Shown in pieces: positions 15,911 through 21,855 of a stretch of DNA of 26,826 nucleotides. A model generated the notes under the pieces. The model saw only the letters and a program-made list of their open reading frames with translations, was not told the origin of the DNA and searched no databases. The first letter of the stretch is position 1. Each line of letters opens with the position of its first letter. Location of the stretch: NCBI GenBank assembly GCA_002746275.1, contig NVWR01000004.1, forward strand, positions 233,377 through 260,202. The letters are read 5' to 3'. The translations under genes were made by a program, and so were the position numbers. Source of the DNA: Rhodobiaceae bacterium. Its GTDB lineage: Bacteria; Pseudomonadota; Alphaproteobacteria; Parvibaculales; Parvibaculaceae.

Positions 15911-16330
15911 ATGAGCACCTATCGTTACAACCTCCGCTTTGAAGGCAAGGTCAGCCCGCAGGATGAGATGGGGGAAAATATGGGAATTGAAGCCACGGCC
16001 ACACTTGGCCTGGGCTCCGACCCTGCCATTGGCGCGCCAGGCGCCAGCGTTCAATTCAATGCGCTGGTGACCAATGACATGGACGGGAGTTTCACAATTC
16101 ACGGTGAGGTCGTGCTGGCTGGGGGCACACTTGCCCTTACCAGCGCGGGTTCTGGCACCATGAAAGAAACGCCCGATCCCACGCTTCAACAGGGCACATT
16201 GACGTGCCAGGTGGAGAGCGGCACAGGATCGTTTTCCGGCGCCTCTGGCACGGTGACCCTCAACTTCACCGTCGGCGAAGATGCCCGCTTCACAGACTTG
16301 CAAACGGGATTGGTGTTTGTAACGGACTGA
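15911..16330 (+). CDS. Hypothetical beta-rich protein at the end of the operon
   Basis: A 139-residue protein I do not recognise. It has no signal peptide or membrane segment. Alternating Thr/Val/Gly runs (GEVVLAGGTLALTSAGSGTM, then FSGASGTVTLNFTVG) point to an all-beta fold. The GTGSFSGASGTVTL phrase resembles strands of allene-oxide-cyclase/dirigent-like barrels, a weak guess only. The start is ATG 15911, 4 bases after the aminotransferase stop, with an AGAAGG site inside the end of that gene; this implies coupled translation and a link with the amidase/aminotransferase pathway. It converges on the S24-like gene with a 15-base gap. Confidence 0.7.
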   Translation: MSTYRYNLRFEGKVSPQDEMGENMGIEATATLGLGSDPAIGAPGASVQFNALVTNDMDGSFTIHGEVVLAGGTLALTSAGSGTMKETPDPTLQQGTLTCQVESGTGSFSGASGTVTLNFTVGEDARFTDLQTGLVFVTD

Positions 16331-16345
16331 TCGGGTGGTTATCGA

Positions 16346-16918
16346 TCAATGATATGGTTGGTAGTGCCCCACGACCAATGCTTGGATGGTTACCTCACAA
16401 TCATCGTTGAGGATGAGCCCATTCCGAACGGTGATGGGAGCCCGATATTGATCATCGTCCGACCGTGACAATAAAATAACATCTCCGTTCTCATCCGCCT
16501 CAACCTGCTTGAGTGTGGTCTCTGTGAGACCCTGCCAACACCGCTGGATGACAATGATCATCTCGTGTTCCAGCTCCCAAGCAACCTCTTTCCAGTCTAC
16601 ACAGTGAACATAATCCCCGTGCTGAACAAGCTGGTTCATAGATTGACCCTGGACTTTGAGCGCATATTGATGCCGCTTGGCGTAACGTTGGTCGAGAGTG
16701 ACAGGTACCGTTCCAGCTTTTTCTGGGTCTACCCGTTCCATCCATGCGCCCGCCTGCAATACACCTACGACAGGCAGATGATATGGCTCAATTAGCCCCA
16801 CGCTCACTTCACCTCCACAATCTTCGCCCAGAGTGCTTGGCGCACACGTGTTGATTTTTGGGTGAGTGAAAATGGCCGATGTGACATAGCTCATTGCCTC
16901 CTTCTTGTGGAGATCCAT
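16346..16918 (-). CDS. S24 (LexA/CI C-terminal) peptidase-like protein without DNA-binding domain
   Basis: The protein has 190 residues. From residue 50 it matches the S24 fold: VLQAG (Ala56-Gly57, at the expected autocleavage site), YALKVQGQSMNQL with serine S93, and LTETTLKQVE with lysine K137. The 44-residue Ser-Lys spacing is like lambda CI. Residues 85-190 are clearly paralogous to the XRE-S24 protein at 18364-19068, sharing QYALK, TTLKQVE/TTIKQVE and ALVVGH. The N-terminal 50 residues hold no helix-turn-helix, so it cannot bind DNA like LexA; it may act like UmuD or form mixed dimers with the full repressor. It lies 39 bases after the LuxR gene on the same strand. An in-frame ATG at 16894 is an alternative start with an AGGAGG unusually close to it. 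Confidence 0.75.
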   Translation of the reverse strand: MDLHKKEAMSYVTSAIFTHPKINTCAPSTLGEDCGGEVSVGLIEPYHLPVVGVLQAGAWMERVDPEKAGTVPVTLDQRYAKRHQYALKVQGQSMNQLVQHGDYVHCVDWKEVAWELEHEMIIVIQRCWQGLTETTLKQVEADENGDVILLSRSDDDQYRAPITVRNGLILNDDCEVTIQALVVGHYQPYH

Positions 16919-16957
16919 TGGGCTATGAGTTTTACATCTTTAGATAGATGAGGTTTC

Positions 16958-17701
16958 TCAGGTTCGCATGACGCCTGCACGTTCGAGATAAGCCAAGAGC
17001 GCAGCCGTGTTGCCTTTCCCGAACCGGCGACGAAGGTCCGACATCACATTATTGATATACCCTTCGGTGAGGCCGAACTCGTTGGCCACCTGCCGTGATC
17101 GAAGCCCTGACTTGATTGCTATCAATATTCTTAGTTCGCTGGGACTAATGCCAACTTCCCTGGCACGGGTTTCCGTGAATTCTGCGTCAGCCAGCAGATG
17201 AAAAGCCTTGACCGCTGACAGCACACCCAGGATGACCGCTTCACTCGGCACCTCATCCCGCTCAACCGCCCCGAACCCACTTTGTCCGCCGCCAGCCGAC
17301 GGTAGGGCGAAACAAAGCCCGTTGTGCTGCTGGCCATCTACGCGCGCGCGATCCATGAAACGGGCCTGCGCATTATTGAAAATTGGGGCATGCTCGTACA
17401 AGATTGGGGTGTATTGGTCCCGCGTTGCAAGTCGAACGGGATCATGTGCAGCAAGACCACAGGAATTATATTCCTCCACCCAGTGGCGATCTCGAAAATC
17501 AACCGCAATGAAATTAGATGCATCGTGTGGTGCCGGGTGGCTTGGGTCTTTCATCCACAAATAGACAAATTGCTCAAATCCAAAGGATCGGACGATCGCC
17601 TCAAGGGCCAGGCACCGGTCTTCGAATATTGTCGAGAATGCCAGCTCCTCGAAATATTCAGCGAATGCATGGAGAGGAAAACCGGGGACGGTTAGAGACA
17701 T
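16958..17701 (-). CDS. LuxR family receptor with autoinducer-binding domain (second copy)
   Basis: A 247-residue protein. Residues about 15-165 form an autoinducer-binding domain with W74, Y78 and D87-P88-V89 (WVEEY...HDPV), all conserved in AHL receptors. Residues about 183-245 form the LuxR/GerE helix-turn-helix (ISPSELRILIAIKSGLRS, LTEGYINNVMSDLRRRFG). It probably activates or represses genes on binding an N-acyl-homoserine lactone, perhaps the product of the synthase at 19248-19874. ATG 17701 is chosen over TTG 17737 because an AGCAGGCG site precedes it. It is divergent from the 148-residue protein gene and precedes the DNA-binding-free S24 gene in the same direction. Confidence 0.85.
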   Translation of the reverse strand: MSLTVPGFPLHAFAEYFEELAFSTIFEDRCLALEAIVRSFGFEQFVYLWMKDPSHPAPHDASNFIAVDFRDRHWVEEYNSCGLAAHDPVRLATRDQYTPILYEHAPIFNNAQARFMDRARVDGQQHNGLCFALPSAGGGQSGFGAVERDEVPSEAVILGVLSAVKAFHLLADAEFTETRAREVGISPSELRILIAIKSGLRSRQVANEFGLTEGYINNVMSDLRRRFGKGNTAALLAYLERAGVMRT

Positions 17702-17783
17702 AATTCGCCTGCTCGCTTGCGATAATAAAATATGCAATTTAGTATTTGTAGATCACATAAAGAAAGCACGAATGGAGGGCTCA
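17702..17783. promoter_or_regulatory. Divergent promoter region, LuxR and 148-residue protein
   Basis: 82 bases, clearly AT-rich, between the two opposed starts. Promoters for both must be here or overlap the genes. I do not see a convincing lux-box dyad. Confidence 0.4.
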
Positions 17784-18230
17784 ATGGGGAGCGATATTGT
17801 ACCGATCAGACCCGGCCTGGAAATCCAAAGCAAAGCCCACTCTGAGTTAATTCATCTTTACGACTCCCTGAGTTCCAAGAAGCAGAATAAAATCAGAGGT
17901 ATTCTTCAACAGTTGGTCGATTTGGAGCAAGAGCTCGTTGAGCCCCATCCAGAGATCGACACGCACGACCAACCTGCTGGCTACTTTCTCAAGGGAGACG
18001 GTGACCATTTGCTCTACTGTGTCCCGATCAACCCTGGTGCCAAAATCCATGATGGGGAGCTTGTGCTGGTTCCAAATGGCGAAAAAGCAGGCATGACACC
18101 CGGCGCCCGCGCGTTACGAATTGAGATCAAAGACAATCGAGTTCTTCTCGGTACAGACTCAGATTTTCGCAAAAGAGACCCTACTGAAGCGGTTTGGGCT
18201 GTCACCACAGGACACTACACGCAACTTTGA
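17784..18230 (+). CDS. Hypothetical protein, possibly a degenerate S24-like C-terminal domain
   Basis: A 148-residue protein with no firm family. The first 60 residues are helical (SKKQNKIRGILQQLVDLEQELVE). The second half, LLYCVPINPG, DGELVLVPN, ARALRIEIKDNRVLLG and AVWAVTTGHYTQL, follows the strand order of the S24 domains on either side: YAFCVDW, GQFVVVRR, IKQVEIDGKGSVILT, IAALVVGHTELFY. The GxSM serine and the lysine are missing, so it could not self-cleave. This alignment is by eye and tentative. ATG 17784 has GGAGGG upstream and is preferred to ATG 17772. It is divergent from the LuxR gene and lies 133 bases before the XRE-S24 gene. Confidence 0.6.
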   Translation: MGSDIVPIRPGLEIQSKAHSELIHLYDSLSSKKQNKIRGILQQLVDLEQELVEPHPEIDTHDQPAGYFLKGDGDHLLYCVPINPGAKIHDGELVLVPNGEKAGMTPGARALRIEIKDNRVLLGTDSDFRKRDPTEAVWAVTTGHYTQL

Positions 18231-18363
18231 TGGCCCCAGCGCGCAGCAGGGGAGTAAACCATCTATTGCAGCCGCCTGCTTTCCGGGGGCACCTGTTTTT
18301 TTCCTGGCCCTATCGAGGGCCTCGTTCTTCGGTTTCACGTCCAATTGAAAGTATATTTTTCAT

Positions 18364-19068
18364 ATGAGTGAAAATTCCGCTCGCGGCTTGCGTATTATGC
18401 TGGCGCGCGAAGCAGCCGAAATGACGCAGGAACAACTGGCTGAGAAAGTCAGCGAGGCCAAACGCGCACGCACGCCAGCCGCGGCGGTGATATCGCACAG
18501 TGCGGTCGAAAATTGGGAGCTAGGGCTCGGCTTTACAACTGAGACCCTTCGCGGTCTCAGTGACGCCCTGAATGTCACCAGAGAGTGGATTTTGTACGGC
18601 TCAGACGAGAGCACCGAAATCGAACCGCAATATTTGCGGGTGCTTGGCTGTGCCCAACCCGGGACTTGGCTTGAGGAAATAGATCAGCCTTCCGACGAGG
18701 TAATACCAGCTGTGCCCGACCCTCGCTATCGGGGGAAAAGCCAGTACGCCCTGAAAATGGTAGGTCCCTCTATGAATTCATTCATCAAGGATGGATCGTA
18801 CGCCTTCTGTGTCGATTGGGACGATCTTGATATTGACCTGGCGACCGGACAGTTTGTCGTAGTGCGACGCTGTCGCGCAGGCCTGTTCGAGACCACCATC
18901 AAACAAGTCGAAATTGATGGAAAAGGCTCGGTCATCCTTACGCCAAAGTCAGATGATCCAAAATTTCGAACACCACTTGAGGTCGATGCCGGACTGGAAG
19001 TGGGCCGCGAAGATACCAAGGTCATCATCGCAGCCCTTGTGGTGGGTCACACCGAACTTTTCTATTAG
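18364..19068 (+). CDS. XRE family repressor with S24 peptidase-like domain (CI/LexA-like)
   Basis: A 234-residue protein. Residues about 8-79 are an XRE helix-turn-helix domain (GLRIMLAREAAEMTQEQLAEKV, HSAVENWELG). Residues about 90-234 are an S24 domain with S136 in MVGPSMNSF and K180 in TTIKQVE, a CI-like spacing of 44. At the usual cleavage position it reads CAQPGTW, Pro99-Gly100 instead of Ala-Gly, so cleavage may be impaired. The family represses promoters until RecA-stimulated self-cleavage. There are no phage structural genes nearby, so it may be a domesticated repressor of the quorum-sensing block. No ribosome site is visible before ATG 18364, hinting at a leaderless mRNA. It ends 3 bases from the convergent 58-residue gene. 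Confidence 0.8.
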   Translation: MSENSARGLRIMLAREAAEMTQEQLAEKVSEAKRARTPAAAVISHSAVENWELGLGFTTETLRGLSDALNVTREWILYGSDESTEIEPQYLRVLGCAQPGTWLEEIDQPSDEVIPAVPDPRYRGKSQYALKMVGPSMNSFIKDGSYAFCVDWDDLDIDLATGQFVVVRRCRAGLFETTIKQVEIDGKGSVILTPKSDDPKFRTPLEVDAGLEVGREDTKVIIAALVVGHTELFY

Positions 19069-19071
19069 AAG

Positions 19072-19248
19072 TCAGTTCAGTGTCTTTGTCCCGACGATGT
19101 CCTTTGCCGCCATCAGTTTTACTGCAAGCTCGTCACAGGTGCCATCTTCCCGAAACCGATCGTTAAACAGGATCAACATATCCAGTGTTGTCGCCATCTG
19201 TTTCAGATGTTCCTCCGGTGTGTCCGGCCATTCGTTTGAAGCATTCAT
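19072..19248 (-). CDS. 58-residue protein translationally coupled to the AHL synthase
   Basis: A small, acidic, helical protein (WPDTPEEHLKQMATTLDML, ELAVKLMAAKDIVGT) with no recognised family. Its ATG shares one base with the stop codon of the AHL synthase (TAATG), so ribosomes finishing the synthase can re-initiate here. Codon use is normal. Such tight coupling suggests that it acts with the synthase or on the signal, for example as a modulator, but nothing in the sequence shows how. It is too short for most gene finders. It ends 3 bases from the convergent XRE-S24 gene. Confidence 0.65.
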   Translation of the reverse strand: MNASNEWPDTPEEHLKQMATTLDMLILFNDRFREDGTCDELAVKLMAAKDIVGTKTLN

Positions 19249-19874
19249 TACGCTGCGAGCTCCTCTTCATCGTCCCTCAAAATCTCACCGCCGATTTGCA
19301 GCAGATTCCGAAGCTTGCCTGTAAATTCCGGTGCGACAGAGTAATGGCCTGCAAGAAATTTCTCCTCACCAAACCCCATGGGCGGGCCATATGATGTCGG
19401 TTCCAATCCCATGTTTGACAGCGCCTTGATTGCCCACGGGTATGTAACGAAACAAAAGCGTTCAATACCTCTGTCCCACGCCCATTCCATGGCAGCAAGA
19501 GTTATGACGGTATGGTAGAGGGCTCTGTCCTTGGCCGACACTTCTGGGTCGACACACATGCGGCTGCCTTCAGCCCATTTTGGCCCGGAAGGTAGTTCGG
19601 CGCCGTATGCAAGATCCGGCCAAAGCTTCTTCAGCATGTAAGGGTGATCGCAGCGGATGTTCCGTCCTGTCGCGCGCATCACGCCATCGTCGTCGTACAA
19701 TGCGAAATAGTGGGTCCACAACGCGGTATCGAACTCATCAGCCTCGCGCTCGGCCCAGGTCGGTATTGCCCACTGGGCATCGCGTACAAAGACCTTGTGA
19801 CGCAGTCGCAGCATGTCGTCTATGACATTGCCGAACCTGTGTGCGGACAGAAGTGTGAAATGTTGAACGTGCAT
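19248..19874 (-). CDS. LuxI-type acyl-homoserine-lactone synthase
   Basis: A 208-residue protein. All hallmark LuxI-family residues are in place, one position along from LuxI numbering: R25, F29, W35, E44, D46, D49 (RHKVF, QW, EADEFD), R71 (ATGR), and E102 and R105 (AEGSRMCVD). The family makes an N-acyl-homoserine lactone from S-adenosylmethionine and an acyl-ACP or acyl-CoA donor in the cytoplasm. The acyl chain cannot be predicted. ATG 19874 is preferred, with AAGGAG 6 bases upstream; the frame stays open further up. It lies 45 bases after the LuxR gene in the same operon. Its ribosome site can be folded into a short hairpin. Confidence 0.9.
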   Translation of the reverse strand: MHVQHFTLLSAHRFGNVIDDMLRLRHKVFVRDAQWAIPTWAEREADEFDTALWTHYFALYDDDGVMRATGRNIRCDHPYMLKKLWPDLAYGAELPSGPKWAEGSRMCVDPEVSAKDRALYHTVITLAAMEWAWDRGIERFCFVTYPWAIKALSNMGLEPTSYGPPMGFGEEKFLAGHYSVAPEFTGKLRNLLQIGGEILRDDEEELAA

Positions 19875-19879
19875 CGATC

Positions 19880-19896
19880 GCTCCTTTGGTTGGAGC
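19880..19896 (-). promoter_or_regulatory. Hairpin covering the synthase ribosome-binding site
   Basis: On the minus strand GCTCC-aaccaaa-GGAGC can pair, with the Shine-Dalgarno GGAG inside the 3' arm. A 5-bp stem is modest, but in this 45-base gap between receptor and synthase it could lower synthase translation. Confidence 0.35.
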
Positions 19897-19919
19897 AACA
19901 AACATCATCCGTCAGTGGG

Positions 19920-20678
19920 TTACTTTGTACTATCCGACCGGATAGGTACGAGGATATCGGATGGGTCCAAGCTGATCTGTTTGGTGTAAACGGCCTTCAG
20001 AACAGCTGGAATCCGGGCATTTACCCCTAGTTTTCGAAAGCAATTCGCGATGTGGAATTTCACGGTCGCTTCTGAAATCAACAATATCTCGCCTATGTCC
20101 CATGACGATTTACCACGGGCGACCAGCGTAAACACCTCTCGCTCACGTTTTGTGAACGGAACTATTCGTTCGTCCCATTCTGATAATAGCGATATGTGGG
20201 CCCGATGCATCACACACGTCACCGCGTAGATTTCAGCCATATGCCGATCCATGTCGAAATCAGCCTGCTCAGACGCAGCAGAAAAACACGCCAATATGCC
20301 GGGCTCGGAAAAGAGTGAGGAAGACATCCCGACTTTCATCCCGGCGTCAGAACTGTCTTCAAATAGAACCAGTTCGTTTTTCGACCACTCCCCCTGGGTT
20401 TTCAATCTGTCCCAGGTAAACGGTCCAGCACCCCTTTCAGCGAACTGATACGCTAGGTCTTCAGCCGCCCTGTCTCGCTCTGCATAGTCATCCAAAAAAG
20501 AACTATCAAACGTCGAGGCGAAATATTGATCGCGACCTGGCAGGGCCCCTTTGATGAAGTAGCCATAGGTGGCGCGTATTGGACCCAAGTTTTCGTTCAT
20601 GTAGCCGCCCCACGCCATCACGATCTCGTCTGGCGTGCGCATAGTTTGAACGGCTTCAACAAATTCAGGAAAATTCAT
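19920..20678 (-). CDS. LuxR family AHL receptor, partner of the synthase
   Basis: A 252-residue protein. Residues about 10-165 look like an autoinducer-binding domain, with FASTFDSSFLDDYAERD and GPFTWDRL (W89), though the usual D-P pair is not preserved, so ligand fit may differ. Residues about 174-233 are a LuxR/GerE helix-turn-helix (FTKREREVFTLVARGKSSWDIGEILLISEATVKFHIANCFRKLGV). ATG 20678 has GGGAG upstream and is preferred over TTG 20696. Its start overlaps the end of the HTH-only gene by 14 bases, and the synthase follows after 45 bases, so receptor and synthase form a standard quorum-sensing pair in one transcript. Confidence 0.88.
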   Translation of the reverse strand: MNFPEFVEAVQTMRTPDEIVMAWGGYMNENLGPIRATYGYFIKGALPGRDQYFASTFDSSFLDDYAERDRAAEDLAYQFAERGAGPFTWDRLKTQGEWSKNELVLFEDSSDAGMKVGMSSSLFSEPGILACFSAASEQADFDMDRHMAEIYAVTCVMHRAHISLLSEWDERIVPFTKREREVFTLVARGKSSWDIGEILLISEATVKFHIANCFRKLGVNARIPAVLKAVYTKQISLDPSDILVPIRSDSTK

Positions 20679-20934
20679 CTGGATCTCCCAAGTCAATGAG
20701 TTCCAGATAAATTGCCTTGGCGAGCGCTTCGTATGTGGATTTCACTTCCAGCTTCTCGCGAACCCTTTTCAACCTGGCATTGATTGCAGCAAGTGATTTG
20801 TTCAAGTGGCGAGCAGCACCCTTGCCACCTCCCCCACCAGCACCTGTGGCCAGCGCGACCAGTGTCATCTGCTCTCCAACAGTGAGAATATTTTTTCGGG
20901 GTTGGCATTCTTTTATTGTTTTGTGCAATTCCAT
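20665..20934 (-). CDS. Small HTH-only LuxR-type protein with glycine-rich insert
   Basis: The protein has 89 residues. Almost all of it is a GerE-like helix-turn-helix: LTVGEQMTLVALAT, then AARHLNKSLAAINARLKRVREKLEVKSTYEALAKAIYLEL. Between the first two helices, residues 31-39 read GAGGGGGKG, an unusual glycine loop. There is no signal-binding domain. It could compete for lux-type sites or pair with full LuxR proteins, as single-domain LuxR proteins such as TraM-like or GerE do in different ways; its action is not known. GAGGGGA precedes ATG 20934. It is first in the receptor-synthase operon, overlapping the receptor by 14 bases. Confidence 0.75.
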   Translation of the reverse strand: MELHKTIKECQPRKNILTVGEQMTLVALATGAGGGGGKGAARHLNKSLAAINARLKRVREKLEVKSTYEALAKAIYLELIDLGDPDEFS

Positions 20935-20965
20935 CCCTGTCCCCTCTCATGATGAAATTCGACAT

Positions 20966-21220
20966 TCAAATTAAACGCGAACCGTTGGAAAACATCAAGA
21001 CATGGACGCTGAGCAAAATCGCGAATCGGCGGATCACTTTGTGCAGCTCACCGCCAAACCAGACAGCTATTTTTTGGTTAGAAAGCCGGCTACTCATCAA
21101 GAGGAACACCAGAAAAAGACCCACTCCAACATACATTTTCTGTTCAAAAAGCCGGTTTTTCACCTGAACCACCGGACAGAGCGGCCACGAGCGACCATCA
21201 AATTGTTGGCTGTTTTCCAT
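20966..21220 (-). CDS. Possible small membrane protein
   Basis: An 84-residue frame from ATG 21220. It has a hydrophobic stretch YVGVGLFLVFLLMSS in the middle and a second, FAILLSVHVLMF, near the end, suggesting two membrane passes. No good ribosome site is seen and no family is recognised. It would sit directly upstream of the HTH-only LuxR gene, 31 bases away, in the same direction. The opposite strand also has a 75-residue frame with an unlikely composition. Either could be chance; the membrane pattern favours this one slightly. Confidence 0.35.
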   Translation of the reverse strand: MENSQQFDGRSWPLCPVVQVKNRLFEQKMYVGVGLFLVFLLMSSRLSNQKIAVWFGGELHKVIRRFAILLSVHVLMFSNGSRLI

Positions 21221-21619
21221 CGTCTTTAGGGTCAGAAGCACTTCGAAAACTAGTAAAAGTCTAGCCTGGCAGGCAAATTGAAAGAATCGTTTTCATTTCG
21301 CTCACACGGACATGAAAGTCCTATTTTCAAAGTTTGTCGGCTGGTGGAGAACATCCCGTGTCAGCGACACCGGCATAGACGGATGCATACTTATCGACAG
21401 AAAACTTCTTGGGAACCGGGAAATCATCACCGTCACAAGAGTGTGCAGCCACTGAGGTAGGCACGGGCGCCAAAACCCTGGGCGGGTCACAACACATCTT
21501 TTTATTTTTGAGCCGCGGCCCGCCGCAGTAGGAACCTCTCAGCCGTTTCATACAGCCACACACAAGGTGGTTGTTCTCATGGGCCGAAAGGGGGATATCC
21601 GTTAAGTCATTGAAAGGAA
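21221..21619. other. Intergenic stretch with no firm gene
   Basis: About 400 bases between the quorum-sensing block and tRNA-His. A 47-residue plus-strand frame (21312-21455, starting MKVLFSKFVGWWRTSR) reads somewhat protein-like but lacks a clear ribosome site. A GC-rich palindromic patch lies near 21514-21530 beside an A/T-rich run, but in neither direction does a T-run follow a proper stem. This stretch should also hold promoters for the leftward block. Confidence 0.4.
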
Positions 21620-21696
21620 TGGTACAGCTGGGGGGAATTGAACCTCCGACCTCTTGATCCACAATCAAGCGCTCTAACCGACTGAGCTACAGCTGC
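21620..21696 (-). tRNA. tRNA-His (anticodon GTG)
   Basis: 77 bases including an encoded CCA. The anticodon arm is CTTGA-TTGTGGA-TCAAG, giving GTG, which reads CAC/CAU. The D-arm TAGCTCAGTCGGTTAGAGC and T-loop TTCAATT are normal; the T-stem has one A-C mismatch. The acceptor pairs GCAGCTG with CAGCTGT, so position 1:72 is G:U, the discriminator is A73, and the base before G1 is T. Normal bacterial tRNA-His has an extra G at -1 opposite C73. The G-1-less, U72/A73 form is known from a group of Alphaproteobacteria with a matching histidyl-tRNA synthetase. This is the best lineage marker in the window. Confidence 0.95.
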
Positions 21697-21706
21697 ACAT
21701 CAGGCA

Positions 21707-21728
21707 AAATGGCCGAATTGGCCCATTT
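21707..21728 (-). terminator. Weak hairpin between transporter gene and tRNA-His
   Basis: AAATGGCC and GGCC(C)ATTT pair around GAATT with one bulge; on the minus strand four T residues overlap the 3' arm. It may end the transporter mRNA before the tRNA gene, or be chance. Confidence 0.3.
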
Positions 21729-21855
21729 CAGTCCCTTTATGCTCTGGGCGGGTGCCGAAGCACTCTCCCTGAGACGCCGGAACTTAATTCCCTTAGCCGC
21801 CCCACGCAAGGGCAGAAGAAGGTTCTTTTGCGGGCCTTATCAGCCGCTTTTGCTC

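Noticed and set aside
16346..19068. Prophage interpretation of the S24 genes
   Set aside because: No integrase, replication, capsid or lysis gene occurs anywhere in the window, so a prophage is not supported, though a relic cannot be excluded.
20000..20016. AACAGCTGGAAT-like match to the tRNA-His 3' end
   Set aside because: Only a short core is shared and it lies inside the LuxR gene; no second attachment site for tRNA-His is supported.
21002..21229. 75-residue plus-strand frame
   Set aside because: Composition is His/Lys/Arg-rich without fold pattern, there is no ribosome site, and it opposes a better membrane-like frame.
21510..21535. GC-rich palindrome considered as a tRNA terminator
   Set aside because: Loop too small for the longer pairing, and no T-run follows the stem in either direction.
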